A program made the position numbers and the translations under genes. Shown piece by piece: positions 35,334 to 44,200 of a stretch of 64,000 bases of DNA (position 1 is its first letter; the number at the start of each line of letters is the position of its first letter). The notes below the pieces were generated by a model that was given only the letters and a program-made list of their open reading frames with translations, searched no databases and was not told the DNA's origin. Source of the stretch: Pararhodobacter aggregans (GTDB taxonomy: Bacteria > Pseudomonadota > Alphaproteobacteria > Rhodobacterales > Rhodobacteraceae); assembly GCF_003075525.1 (NCBI RefSeq), contig NZ_QDDR01000005.1, forward strand, positions 62,001 to 126,000, given 5' to 3'.

Positions 35334-36029
35334 TCAGGTGCCCAGATAGGCCGCGAGCGCGGGCGGCGGGTCTTCCAGCAGCGCCCCGGTCGGGGCAGGG
35401 GGGCTGGCCTGACCCTCGGCCACGACCAGGATCTGGTCGGACAGCAGCCGCGCATCCTCGGGGTCATGGGTAATCATCAGCAGCGTGGCGCCCGTCTCGC
35501 CGGCGATCCGCCCGACCAGCGCCAGCATCTGCCGTTTCAGCGCCGGGCCCAGCGCCGCGAAGGGTTCGTCCAGCAGGATCAGCGGCCGGGCCCTGAGCAG
35601 GACGCGCGCCAGCCCCGCCCGCCCGATCTGCCCGCCCGAGAGCTGCGCGGGCTTGCGGTCTTCCAGCCCCGAGAGCCCGGTCTCGTCCAGCGCCGTCAGC
35701 ACCGCCTGCCGCTGCGCCGGGTCGAGCCTCAGGGACGGGTCCAGCCCCAGCGCCACATTGTCGAAGAGGCTCAGATGCGGGAAAAGGTTATGGTCCTGAA
35801 ACAGGATGCTCAGCGGCCGCGCGGCAGGCGCCAGCGTGTCGATCCGCTGCCCCTGCCACAGGATCCGGCCCCGGGTCAGCGGCAGGAAACCGGCGATGGC
35901 GCCAAGGAGGGTGGATTTCCCGGCGCCGGACGGTCCCATGACCGCGACCCGCGCGCCCTCGGGGACCGACAGTTCGGCGGTCAGGCGAAAGCCGCCCTGC
36001 GCGATCTCGGCGCCCTCAAGTGTCAGCAT
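35334..36029 (-). CDS. thiQ: Thiamine ABC transporter ATP-binding protein ThiQ
   Basis: 231-residue ATPase of the thiamine/TPP importer. Walker A GPSGAGKST near 32-40, signature LSGGQIGRAGLARVLLR, Walker B LILLDEPF, switch His in MITHDPEDA. Short, as ThiQ proteins are. Overlaps thiP by 14 bases. Downstream of a TPP riboswitch that heads the operon, which fixes the substrate better than sequence alone. Confidence 0.94.
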   Translation of the reverse strand: MLTLEGAEIAQGGFRLTAELSVPEGARVAVMGPSGAGKSTLLGAIAGFLPLTRGRILWQGQRIDTLAPAARPLSILFQDHNLFPHLSLFDNVALGLDPSLRLDPAQRQAVLTALDETGLSGLEDRKPAQLSGGQIGRAGLARVLLRARPLILLDEPFAALGPALKRQMLALVGRIAGETGATLLMITHDPEDARLLSDQILVVAEGQASPPAPTGALLEDPPPALAAYLGT

Positions 36030-37563
36030 GGCGTCCTCCCACGATCCGTTCCAGCGCCACGAAGGCGCCCAGCGACAGGGCCAGCAGCAGCACCGCCGCC
36101 CCGGCCGATTCCCCGCTGCGATAGGCCCCCATCAGGCGGTGCATCTGCATCGGCAGCGTCTCGCCCCCGGTCTGGGCGAACAGCACGATGACGCCCAGAT
36201 CGCCCATCGACAGCGCCGCCCCCAGCCCCAGCGCGAAGCCCGCCGGGCGCCTGAGCCGCGGCCAGAGCACCAGCCGGGCATGCGCCGCCATGCTCAGCCC
36301 CAGCGAGGCGGACAGGCGGGCGAAATCGGCCTCGGCCCGCCGCGCCGCGGGCAGGAGCGCGCGCAGCGCGAAGGGCAGGGCCATGGCGGCATTGACCAGC
36401 GCGGTGACCGGCAGCGCCAGATGCGCGGGATCGACCCAAGGGTTGACGATCAGGAAAAGCCCGGTGCCGATGACCAGCGGCGAGGCGGTCAGGGCCGCCA
36501 TCCCCAGCGCCTCGGGCCAGCGGCGGGTCAGCGCCATCAGCGTCAGGACACCGGCGAAGACCCCCAGCAGCGCCGTCGACAGCGCGGCGGTGGCGACGGA
36601 ACGCAGCGCCGCCCACCAGACCCCGGCCGACAGATCGCTCAGCCAGGGCAGGCCGCGGATCAGGACCATGGCCAACGGCACCAGCAGGAACAGCGCCGAG
36701 GCGCCGATCGCCAGCGCATCGGTGACCTTCGACAACCCGCCGGGCGGCGGCGGGGCATCGCGGTCGAGCCCGGCGATCCGCCCCTCGGGCAGGGTCAGCC
36801 GCGCCAGCAGCAGCAGCGCCGCCAGCCCGATCCCCGCCTGCACCGCGGCCAGCATCGCCGCCCGGCCCAGGTCGAAATCAAAGCGGAAGGCCTGATAGAT
36901 CGCCAGCTCCAGCGTCGTCGCCCGCGGCCCGCCGCCCAGGGTCAGCGCCACGGCGAACGAGGTCAGGCAGATCAGGAACACCACCGCCAGCGCGCCCGGG
37001 ACCACGCGGGCCAGCATCGGCCCCTCGACATGCCGGAACCGGGCCCGGGCGCCGAAACCCAGTGCGGCCGAGAGCCGCAGATGCTCGCCCGGGACCCGCG
37101 CCCAGCCCTGCAACAAGAGCCGCACGGCCAGGGGCAGGTTGAAGAAGACATGCGCCAGAACCACGCCCTGCAGCCCGTAGATCGACAGCCGCGGCAGCCC
37201 GGCCAGCGCCAGCAGGTCGTTCAGCAGGCCATTGCGGCCCATCACCGCCAGAAGGCCGATCACCGCCACCAGCACCGGCAGGATGAAGGGCGCGCCCATC
37301 AGCACGATCAGCGCGCCGCGCCCCGGGAAGCGCCGCCGCGCCAGCGCCCGGGCCACCGGGATCGCCAGCGCGACCGAGAAGACGGCCGACAGGAACGCCT
37401 GCCACAGGGTGAAGCGCAGCGCCGCCCAATCGGCCGCGCCCCAGCCCGCGCCGCCCTCGGCCCGCCAGGCCACGGCCCCCAGCGCGCCGAGGTTCAGCAG
37501 CACGAGGGCCGCCGCCACCAATGCAGCGGCCCCTTTCAGAAGCGCGGGCGCCGGTCGCGTCAT
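36016..37563 (-). CDS. thiP: Thiamine ABC transporter permease ThiP
   Basis: 515 residues, two fused permease domains with about twelve helices. Each half has the EAA-type cytoplasmic loop (SAALGFGARARFRHVEGPML in the first and SASLGLSMAAHARLVLWPRL in the second). The duplication in one chain is typical of ThiP and iron(III) permeases. Start at 37563 overlaps the thiB stop by one base (TAATG). Confidence 0.94.
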   Translation of the reverse strand: MTRPAPALLKGAAALVAAALVLLNLGALGAVAWRAEGGAGWGAADWAALRFTLWQAFLSAVFSVALAIPVARALARRRFPGRGALIVLMGAPFILPVLVAVIGLLAVMGRNGLLNDLLALAGLPRLSIYGLQGVVLAHVFFNLPLAVRLLLQGWARVPGEHLRLSAALGFGARARFRHVEGPMLARVVPGALAVVFLICLTSFAVALTLGGGPRATTLELAIYQAFRFDFDLGRAAMLAAVQAGIGLAALLLLARLTLPEGRIAGLDRDAPPPPGGLSKVTDALAIGASALFLLVPLAMVLIRGLPWLSDLSAGVWWAALRSVATAALSTALLGVFAGVLTLMALTRRWPEALGMAALTASPLVIGTGLFLIVNPWVDPAHLALPVTALVNAAMALPFALRALLPAARRAEADFARLSASLGLSMAAHARLVLWPRLRRPAGFALGLGAALSMGDLGVIVLFAQTGGETLPMQMHRLMGAYRSGESAGAAVLLLALSLGAFVALERIVGGRHADT

Positions 37564-38546
37564 TACTGCGCGAGCGCCTCACGCCATTCGGCCAGCGCCG
37601 GGTCACGCAGCGTCAGCGCCTCGTCGGCGGACAGCAGGAGCGACGGCTCGGGCCGGATCAGCCCCTGGAACCCCTCGGCCAGCCCGCTTTCGGGCAGTAC
37701 GGCCGGGTACATCCAGTTTGTTTCCGGCAGGATCGCCTGCGCCGCGTCCGAGGCCAGGAAGGCCATGAACTGCCGGGCGAGCTCCGGCTGGTCGGTCGAG
37801 GCGACGATGCTCGCGACCTCGACCTGAAGGTAATGCCCCTCGTCGAAACGCGCGGCGGCCTTGGTGGCGTCGCCCTCGGCGATGATGTGATAGGCGGGCG
37901 AGGTGGTGTAGCTCAGCACCATGTCCGCCTCGCCCTCCAGGAACAGGCCATAGGCCTCGGACCAGCCGGGCGTCACGGTCAGGATGCGGGGCGCAAGACC
38001 CTGCCAGATCGCGGCCGCCTCATCGCCATAGGCGGCCTTGACCCACATCAAGAGGCCGAGGCCCGGGGTCGAGGACCGCGGGTCCTGGATGACCACGCTG
38101 AGGTCGCTGTCGATCAGTTCGCGGAAGCTGGCGGGCGGCGTGGCGAGGCGGGTCGTGTCATAGACGAAGGCGAACCAGCTCCAGTCATAGGGCAGGAACA
38201 GCGGGTCGTCCCAGGCGATCGGCAGGTCGAGCGCGGTCTCGACCCCATGCGGCGCCATCAGCGGCCCGGCCTGGGCGATGAGATTGGTGTCGAGGCCGAC
38301 GACCACGTCCACATCGGTGCGCGCGCCCTCCAGCAACAGGCGGCTGAGCATGGCCGCGGCATCGCCGGGTGCGGCGAATTGCAGGTCGCAGCCGCAGTCG
38401 GCCTCGAACGCGGCCTCGATCTGCGGGCCGGGGCCCCATTCGGCGACGAAACTGTCATAGGTGAGCACGTGCAAGACGGGTGCCTGGGCCTGGGCTGCCA
38501 TGGCGCTGGCCATGAACAGTCCCGCGGCAAGGGTGGGATATCGCAT
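37563..38546 (-). CDS. thiB: Thiamine/TPP-binding periplasmic protein ThiB
   Basis: 327 residues. Signal peptide MRYPTLAAGLFMASAMAAQA, then the ThiB opening APVLHVLTYDSFVAEWGPGP. Other family segments are GLDTNLIAQA, DWSWFAFVYDT and the C-terminal NWMYPAVLPESGLAEGFQGL. First gene of thiBPQ, preceded by a riboswitch and an SD-masking hairpin. GGAGG sits 6 bases before the ATG. Confidence 0.95.
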   Translation of the reverse strand: MRYPTLAAGLFMASAMAAQAQAPVLHVLTYDSFVAEWGPGPQIEAAFEADCGCDLQFAAPGDAAAMLSRLLLEGARTDVDVVVGLDTNLIAQAGPLMAPHGVETALDLPIAWDDPLFLPYDWSWFAFVYDTTRLATPPASFRELIDSDLSVVIQDPRSSTPGLGLLMWVKAAYGDEAAAIWQGLAPRILTVTPGWSEAYGLFLEGEADMVLSYTTSPAYHIIAEGDATKAAARFDEGHYLQVEVASIVASTDQPELARQFMAFLASDAAQAILPETNWMYPAVLPESGLAEGFQGLIRPEPSLLLSADEALTLRDPALAEWREALAQ

Positions 38547-38549
38547 GTC

Positions 38550-38588
38550 GATCCTCCATTGCGACGGGCGGGGTCGGGGTGGAGGATC
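38550..38588 (-). promoter_or_regulatory. SD-sequestering hairpin of thiB leader (expression platform)
   Basis: On the minus strand GATCCTCC (38588-38581) and GGAGGATC (38557-38550) are exact complements. The second contains the thiB ribosome site. The competing partner GGAGGG lies inside the aptamer 3' strand (38607-38602) and can also pair with the CCTCC element. So aptamer folding should free the anti-SD to mask the ribosome site: translational repression by TPP. Confidence 0.75.
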
Positions 38589-38596
38589 ATCCTGTC

Positions 38597-38685
38597 ACCT
38601 TCCCTCCGCCGGTCCTAACCGGTTCAGGTTCAACGGGTCCGCGGTCCAACCGCATCTCAGCCGGTGTCTGCCGGCCCCCCGAGGT
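38597..38685 (-). promoter_or_regulatory. TPP riboswitch (THI element)
   Basis: Read on the minus strand the leader contains the conserved TPP-aptamer blocks: CTCGGGG at the 5' side, GGCTGAGATG, ACCCGTTGAACCTGA, and CCGGCGGAGGGAA at the 3' side. P1 can form from ACCT (38685-38682) with AGGT (38600-38597). It precedes thiBPQ and senses thiamine pyrophosphate to shut down thiamine uptake. Confidence 0.96.
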
Positions 38686-38755
38686 ACCGGGCAACATAAC
38701 CCTTTGCAGCCGTGTCGCAAGGGGGCACCATGGGGACAGCCAAGGGAGGAAGACC

Positions 38756-39076
38756 ATGCCCATCGCCATCACCCCGGATTTCGACGGCCAGACCGTCGTC
38801 ACGACCTTCGAGATGACGCCCGGCACCTGCTCGGACGTGCTGGAGCATCTGACCGACGCCTATGAGCAGGTGATCCGCCATCAGCCCGGGTTCCTGGGCG
38901 GCGCGATCCATGTGAACGACGCGCAGACCCGGATCTCGACCTATTCCCGCTGGCAGAAGCGGGGCGATTTCCAGGCCATGCTGCGCACGCCCGAGATGCG
39001 GGAAAGAAACCGGGTGATCGCCGGCATGTGCGCCCGGTTCGAGCCGGTGATGTACGAGGTCGCGGCGGTCTATTGA
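38756..39076 (+). CDS. Antibiotic biosynthesis monooxygenase (ABM) domain protein
   Basis: 106-residue ferredoxin-like small protein. Visible pattern: VVTTFEMTPGTCSDVLEHLT, then HQPGFLGGAIHVNDAQTRIS, TYSRWQKRGDFQAM, fitting the ABM alpha/beta barrel-dimer family. GGGAGGA lies 7 bases before the ATG. Some members are haem- or quinone-active monooxygenases, but many have no known activity. Divergent from thiBPQ. Confidence 0.8.
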   Translation: MPIAITPDFDGQTVVTTFEMTPGTCSDVLEHLTDAYEQVIRHQPGFLGGAIHVNDAQTRISTYSRWQKRGDFQAMLRTPEMRERNRVIAGMCARFEPVMYEVAAVY

Positions 39077-39137
39077 GCCGGGGTGGGCGAATCGCCCACC
39101 CTACGAAGGCGCGTCAGCCCGGTGCGAGGCGCCTGTT

Positions 39138-39457
39138 GTGGCCCCGGGGGGCCAACCCCCCGGACCCCCCGGGATATTTGGAGCGCAAAGAAGGCAGCGG
39201 CGGCTCCACCCGGGAACCGCCGCCTTCTTCGCGCGCGGTCATCGGCGTCCCCGCCTGTACCGCATTACCAGACAAGCGCGTTAACCTTAAGTTTTGGTGA
39301 ATCGCGCTTCTTTGCGCCTCAAATATCCCGGGGGGTGAATGCGCGGCACGCGCAGAGGGGGGCAGCGCCCCCCTGCTTCGGCGCCGCGGAACGCGGCGCC
39401 GCTGGTCGCCCGAGGGCTCGGCGCGCGGCACGCGTCGCGGCCGAGGGCGAAACCCCT
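39138..39457. repeat. Long inverted repeat (dispersed ATATTT repeat family, copy C)
   Basis: Fills the 383-base gap between the convergent ABM and carboxynorspermidine synthase genes. Left arm: a ggggggccaacccccc hairpin, then ccccccgggatatttg and gagcgcaaagaag (to about 39193). Right arm: cttctttgcgc (from 39308), caaatatcccgggggg and a GC-rich tail ending gagggcgaaacccctcc, nearly identical in plan to copy A. The about 115-base loop contains ttaaccttaag and a ggcggctcc/ggaaccgcc hairpin. Nothing protein-coding is seen. Confidence 0.85.
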
Positions 39458-39459
39458 CC

Positions 39460-40698
39460 TCAGGCGTTCCAGGCCCGGTCGCCGCCCGCGTCCTTGACCC
39501 GGGTCGGCAGCCCGATCCGGTCCAGGATCTCGAAGAACGGCGCGGGGTCGAGTTCCTCGACATTGGCCATCCTCGCCACATCCCAGGTGCCTTGCGCGAT
39601 CAGCATCGCCGCCGCCACCGGCGGCACCCCCGCGGTGTAGGAGATCCCCTGCGAGCCCACTTCCAGATAGGCCTCCTTGTGGTCGGCGATGTTGTAGACC
39701 AGCACCTCGGCCGGCTGGCCGTCCTTCGTGCCCTTCACCAGCGTGCCGATGCAGGTCTTGCCGACGTAATCGGGCGCGAGCGACGCGGGGTCGGGCAGCA
39801 CCGCCTTCACCACCTTCAGCGGCACCACTTCCAGCCCTTCGGCCGTCACCACCGGCTTTTCCGACAGCAGGCCGAGGTTCTTCAGCACGGTGAAGACGTT
39901 GATGTAATGATCGCCGAAGCCCATCCAGAAGCGGACATCGGCCTGCGGGTAGTTGGCGCTCAGCGAATGCACCTCGTCATGGCCGGTCAGATAGGTCTTC
40001 TGGGTGCCGACCACCGGCAGGTCCCATTCCCGGCCCACCTCGAACATGGTGTTTTCCTGCCAGGCGCCGTTCTGCCAGCTGTACACCGTCCCGGTGAATT
40101 CGCGGAAATTGATCTCGGGGTCGAAATTGGTGCTGAACCAGCGCCCGTGCGAGCCGGCGTTGATGTCGATGATGTCGATCGAGGCAGGCTCGGGCACATA
40201 GCGGTCGATGGCGAAGCGGGCATAGGCGTTGACCACGCCCGGATCGAAGCCCACGCCCAGGATCGCCGTCACGCCCTTCTCGGCGCAGGCGGCCTTCCGC
40301 TTCCATTCGTAATTGCCGTACCAGGGCGGCGTCTCGCAGATCTGGTCGGGTTCCTCGTGGATCGCCGTGTCCATATAGGCCACGCCCGTCTCGATACAGG
40401 CGTCGAGCACCGGCATGTTGACGAAGGCCTGCGCCACGTTGATGACGATCTCGCACCCCGTCTCGCGGATCAGCGCGGCCACCTGGGCCGTGTCGCGGGC
40501 ATCGACGGCATGGGCTTTCAACACGCCGTCCACCGTCATCGCGCCTTTCTCTTCGACCGAGGCGATGATCGCCTCGCATTTCGAAAGGGTCCGGCTGGCG
40601 ATATGGATCTCTCCCAGCAGATCGTTGTTCTGCGCGCATTTATGCGCCACGACCTGGGCGACGCCCCCGGCTCCGATGATCAGGACATTGCGTTTCAT
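39460..40698 (-). CDS. Carboxynorspermidine/carboxyspermidine synthase (saccharopine dehydrogenase family)
   Basis: 412 residues. Condenses aspartate semialdehyde with diaminopropane or putrescine using NADPH in the alternative polyamine route. N-terminal nucleotide fold IIGAGGVAQVVAHKCAQN, then VINVAQAFVNMPVLDACIE and the family block AYMDTAIHEEPDQICETPPW. Lies 31 bases after nspC, the gene for the next enzyme, which strongly supports this function over lysine metabolism. Confidence 0.92.
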   Translation of the reverse strand: MKRNVLIIGAGGVAQVVAHKCAQNNDLLGEIHIASRTLSKCEAIIASVEEKGAMTVDGVLKAHAVDARDTAQVAALIRETGCEIVINVAQAFVNMPVLDACIETGVAYMDTAIHEEPDQICETPPWYGNYEWKRKAACAEKGVTAILGVGFDPGVVNAYARFAIDRYVPEPASIDIIDINAGSHGRWFSTNFDPEINFREFTGTVYSWQNGAWQENTMFEVGREWDLPVVGTQKTYLTGHDEVHSLSANYPQADVRFWMGFGDHYINVFTVLKNLGLLSEKPVVTAEGLEVVPLKVVKAVLPDPASLAPDYVGKTCIGTLVKGTKDGQPAEVLVYNIADHKEAYLEVGSQGISYTAGVPPVAAAMLIAQGTWDVARMANVEELDPAPFFEILDRIGLPTRVKDAGGDRAWNA

Positions 40699-40729
40699 TT
40701 ACCCATGCACCTCCTTGGGGCTTACCCGT

Positions 40730-41827
40730 TCACGACAGGGCTGCCGCGAACTCCTCGTATCCGAAATCGCGCACCTGCCGGACGCTTCCGTCCAGCTCGC
40801 GCACGGCGATGGCCGGCATTTTCACGCCGTTGAACCAGTTTTTCTTGACCATTGTGTAACCGGCCGCGTCCTGGATCGACAGGCGGTCGCCGGCTTTCAG
40901 GGGTTCGGCAAAGCGGAATTCGCCGAAGATGTCGCCCGCGAGGCAGGACTTGCCGCAGACCATCCATTCATGCGGGCCCGCGTCGGGGCTGACCTTGGCC
41001 TGTTGGCGGTAGATCAGCAGGTCCAGCATATGCGCCTCGATCGAGCTGTCGACGATGGCGAGGTTCTTGCCGTTGTGAAGCGTGTCCAGCACCGAGACCT
41101 CCAGCGTCGCCGCCTGGGTGATCGCGGCCTCGCCCGGTTCCAGATAGACCTGCACGCCGTTCGTATCCGCGAAGCGCTTCAGCCGGTCGGCCAGGCGGTC
41201 CAGCGGATAGCCCTCGCCGGTGAAATGGATACCGCCGCCGAGGCTGATCCATTCCATGCCGCGGATCAGGAAGCCGAAGCGCTGTTCGATCAGCGACAGC
41301 ATCGCGTCGAAGCGCTCGAAATCGGCGTTCTCGCAATTGTTGTGGAACATGAAGCCGGTGATCTTGTCGGCCACCTCGGCGATGCGCTCGGGGTCGTGTT
41401 CGCCCAGCCGGGAAAACGGCCGGGCGGGGTCCGCCAGGTCGAAGTCCGAGGTCGAGACGCCCGGGTTGACCCTGAGGCCGCGCGTATGTCCCGCGCTCTG
41501 CCCCTCGAACCGGTGCAGCTGACCGATGGTGTTGAAGATGATCTTGTCGGAATGGGACAGGACCTCGTCAATCTCATGATCGGCGTAAGCCACGGAATAG
41601 GCGTGGGTTTCCTTGCCGAATTTCTCGCGCCCCAGCCGCACCTCGTAGAGCGACGAGCTGGTCGTCCCGTCCATGTACTGGCTCATGAAATCGAAGACCG
41701 ACCAGGTGGCGAAGCATTTCAGCGCCAGCAGGGATTTCGCCCCTGACTGCTCGCGCAGCCAGGCGATCTTTTCCATGTTGGGCAGAAGACGTGCCTTGTC
41801 GATCAGGTAATAGGGGGTTTGCAACAT
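40730..41827 (-). CDS. nspC: Carboxynorspermidine decarboxylase NspC
   Basis: PLP-dependent decarboxylase producing norspermidine or spermidine from its carboxy precursor. 365 residues, alanine-racemase-like fold. PLP lysine in LLALKCFATW (about 37), the glycine loop SLGGGIHFTG, EPGEA, and the active-site cysteine region CGKSCLAGD. In many alphaproteobacteria this pair replaces SpeD/SpeE for spermidine synthesis. Promoter region is 41828-42000. Confidence 0.95.
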   Translation of the reverse strand: MLQTPYYLIDKARLLPNMEKIAWLREQSGAKSLLALKCFATWSVFDFMSQYMDGTTSSSLYEVRLGREKFGKETHAYSVAYADHEIDEVLSHSDKIIFNTIGQLHRFEGQSAGHTRGLRVNPGVSTSDFDLADPARPFSRLGEHDPERIAEVADKITGFMFHNNCENADFERFDAMLSLIEQRFGFLIRGMEWISLGGGIHFTGEGYPLDRLADRLKRFADTNGVQVYLEPGEAAITQAATLEVSVLDTLHNGKNLAIVDSSIEAHMLDLLIYRQQAKVSPDAGPHEWMVCGKSCLAGDIFGEFRFAEPLKAGDRLSIQDAAGYTMVKKNWFNGVKMPAIAVRELDGSVRQVRDFGYEEFAAALS

Positions 41828-41984
41828 CTCGGGCCCTCACGGCTGCCAGGGGGGACGGGAGCGGTATCCAGCGCGCGCGGGCTCGATACAGGGAACGCCC
41901 CTGCCACACAAATGGTTTTTCCAGGCGAAATTGCAAACCCCGGGGCACCGGACGGCCAGAGATCGGGCCGGGGCGGCGCGCCTT

Positions 41985-42027
41985 GTCACCCTGAAAGGGT
42001 CGCCGCGCCGTCCGGCGCGCGGGTGAC
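41985..42027 (-). terminator. Nested inverted repeat after fliI
   Basis: gtcaccc (41985-41991) pairs with gggtgac (42021-42027) and encloses cgcgccg/cggcgcg (42004-42010, 42013-42019). It starts right behind the fliI stop on the minus strand. A terminator is plausible, though no T-tract follows. Confidence 0.45.
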
Positions 42028-42028
42028 C

Positions 42029-43339
42029 TCAGCCCTCCAGCGCCTTTTTCAGCCGGGCGAAGCTTTCGGCGTTCGACCGGGCGTTCTGCCCGGCGAGGAA
42101 GGCGTCGAGCTTGGGGAAGAGCCGGATCGCCCGGTCGGTCAGCGGGTCCGAGCCCTGGGCGTAGAGCCCCGCCTGCACCATCATTTCGGCCCGTTCCCAG
42201 GCGCCGATCAGGCGCCGCGCTTCGGCGATCAGGGCGTTTTCACCCGGGCTTGCCGCGGCGGGCAGCGAGCGCGAGACCGAGCGCATCAGATCCACCGCCG
42301 GGAAGCGGCCGCGTTCGGCGATGGCGCGCTCCAGCACGACATGGCCGTCCAGGACGCCGCGCAGGATGTCGGCCACCGGCTCGTCCATGTCCGATCCCGC
42401 CACCAGCACGGTGAAGACCGCGGTGATGTCGCCCTGACCGGGGTCGCCCGGCCCCGCGCGTTCGGCCAGCGACATGATCTGATGCGCGGTCGAGGGCGGG
42501 AACCCCCTGAGCGAGGGCGCCTCGCCGGCCGCCAGCGCGATCTCGCGATGCGCCTCGGCAAAGCGGGTCACGGAATCGCACAGCAGCAGCACATGCTGGC
42601 CCGCGTCGCGGAAATGCTCGGCCACCGCCATCGCCGTCAGGGCCGAGCGGCGCCGCGCCAGAGGCGACATGTCCGAGGTGGCGCTGACCACCACGGCGCG
42701 TGCCAGCCCCTCCGGCCCCAGCACATCCTCGACGAAGTCCCGCAGTTCGCGGCCGCGTTCGCCGACCAGCGCCAGGACCACGACATCGGCCTCGATCCCG
42801 CGCGCAAGCTGGCCCAGCAGCATGGTCTTGCCGACGCCCGAGCCCGCGAAGAGCCCGATCCGCTGGCCCCGGACCAGCGGCAGCAGCGTGTTGAAGGCGT
42901 CAAGCCCGGTGCCCAGCCGCCCGCCCAGCCGCTTGCGCCTTGCGGGCGCGGGCGGGGCGGCGCGCAGGCCGCGGGGCAGGGTCCCCCGGGCCAGCGGACG
43001 GCCGTCCAGCGGCTCGCCATAGGGGTCGATGACCCGGCCGATCCAGCTGTCGTCGGGGGCGATGGTGTTGCGGCCCACATGCTCCACCCGGTCGCCGATG
43101 GCGAGGCCCTCGGTCGCCTCCTCCGGCAGGACCTCGGCCCCGTCGCGGCTGAGCGCGAGGATCTCGCCGCCGATGATCCGGCCCTGCGCATCCTCGATCT
43201 GCACCCGGTCGCCCAGCCGCGCCCGTTTCGACAGCCCGTGCACCAGCAGCGTCGCGGCCTGCATCGTCCCAACCTGCCCGTAATGGCGCACCGGGCGCAG
43301 ATGCGAAATCTCGGCCAGAAGCGAGTCGAAGACACTCAT
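42029..43339 (-). CDS. fliI: Flagellar export ATPase FliI
   Basis: Hexameric ATPase of the flagellar type III secretion apparatus, 436 residues. Walker A GLFAGSGVGKTMLL near residue 166-173, Walker B VLLLCDSVTRFAE, and the ATPase-family block ERGRELRDFVEDVLG. N-terminal beta barrel includes GQVGTMQAATLLV. Transcribed away from the flgB operon, with a 102-base gap between the starts. Its partner FliH and FliJ are not in the window. Confidence 0.96.
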   Translation of the reverse strand: MSVFDSLLAEISHLRPVRHYGQVGTMQAATLLVHGLSKRARLGDRVQIEDAQGRIIGGEILALSRDGAEVLPEEATEGLAIGDRVEHVGRNTIAPDDSWIGRVIDPYGEPLDGRPLARGTLPRGLRAAPPAPARRKRLGGRLGTGLDAFNTLLPLVRGQRIGLFAGSGVGKTMLLGQLARGIEADVVVLALVGERGRELRDFVEDVLGPEGLARAVVVSATSDMSPLARRRSALTAMAVAEHFRDAGQHVLLLCDSVTRFAEAHREIALAAGEAPSLRGFPPSTAHQIMSLAERAGPGDPGQGDITAVFTVLVAGSDMDEPVADILRGVLDGHVVLERAIAERGRFPAVDLMRSVSRSLPAAASPGENALIAEARRLIGAWERAEMMVQAGLYAQGSDPLTDRAIRLFPKLDAFLAGQNARSNAESFARLKKALEG

Positions 43340-43441
43340 CGGGGGCTCCTTCGCGATGGCGGGCGTCCTTCTGACTCCCGATTACGCTTTCTAAACGAAT
43401 CACCCTTAATGCTTGGTGTAGGCCAGCAAAGGGAGAATCCC

Positions 43442-43789
43442 ATGTTCGAAAGCCTGGATATCATGCGCATGGCGCAGGCCTTCGCCGCCCATGCCGCGAG
43501 CCGTCAGCAGGCGGTGTCGCAGAATGTCGCCAATGCCAATACGCCGGGCTACCGCTCGCGCGATGCCATCCCCTTCGGCGAGTACTGGCGCGCCAGCGAG
43601 GAACGGGTCCTGGCCCAGGGCGATATCATGCGCCCCGATGAGGAACCCGCCACAGTCTCGCCCGATGGCAACACCGTCTCGGTCGAATTCGAGATGATGC
43701 GCGCGGTCGAGGCCCGCCAGCAGCATGAGATGGCGCTGGGCATCTATTCCATGTCGCGCGACCTGCTTCGCGCCTCGCTGGGGAAATAG
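43442..43789 (+). CDS. flgB: Flagellar proximal rod protein FlgB
   Basis: 115 residues. N-terminal rod motif FAAHAASRQQAVSQNVANANTPGYRSRD, the ANxxTPGY hallmark of axial proteins, and a C-terminal helix (MRAVEARQQHEMALGIYSMS). Leads the plus-strand flagellar operon; AAAGGGAG lies about 8 bases upstream of the ATG. Confidence 0.95.
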   Translation: MFESLDIMRMAQAFAAHAASRQQAVSQNVANANTPGYRSRDAIPFGEYWRASEERVLAQGDIMRPDEEPATVSPDGNTVSVEFEMMRAVEARQQHEMALGIYSMSRDLLRASLGK

Positions 43790-43792
43790 GCC

Positions 43793-44194
43793 ATGAGCAC
43801 CCTCACCGATACGCTGGCGCTCGCCGCTTCCGGGATGCAGGCCCAGGCCCAGCGGCTGCGCCATGTCTCCGAGAATATCGCCAATGCCGATACCCCCGGC
43901 TACCACCGCAAGTTCATCGATTTCCGCCCGGCGGCCATCGCGGGCGATGCCTTCGGGCAGGAAAGCGGCGTCATGCCCGGCCCCGTGCGGCTGGACCGCG
44001 GCGAGCTGCCCCGCATCTACGACCCCGGCCATATCCTGGCCGACGAGACCGGCCATTACGATGGATCGAATGTCGATCTGATGGTCGAAATTGCCGACGC
44101 GCGCGAAGCGCAGCGGTCCTATGAGGCGAACCTCAGAATGTTCGATCAGGCCCGGCAAATGTCGCAGAGCCTGATCGGACTCCTCCGCAGATAA
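43793..44194 (+). CDS. flgC: Flagellar proximal rod protein FlgC
   Basis: 133 residues, N-terminal MQAQAQRLRHVSENIANADT followed by PGYHRK, then SNVDLMVEIADAREAQRSYE at the C-terminus, both typical of FlgC. Three bases after flgB. Forms the rod with FlgB, FlgF and FlgG. Confidence 0.96.
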   Translation: MSTLTDTLALAASGMQAQAQRLRHVSENIANADTPGYHRKFIDFRPAAIAGDAFGQESGVMPGPVRLDRGELPRIYDPGHILADETGHYDGSNVDLMVEIADAREAQRSYEANLRMFDQARQMSQSLIGLLRR

Positions 44195-44200
44195 GGAGCC

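Noticed and set aside
43340-43441. CtrA or sigma-54 promoter between fliI and flgB
   Set aside because: Looked for TTAA-N7-TTAA and GG-N10-GC signatures in the gap and found no convincing match.
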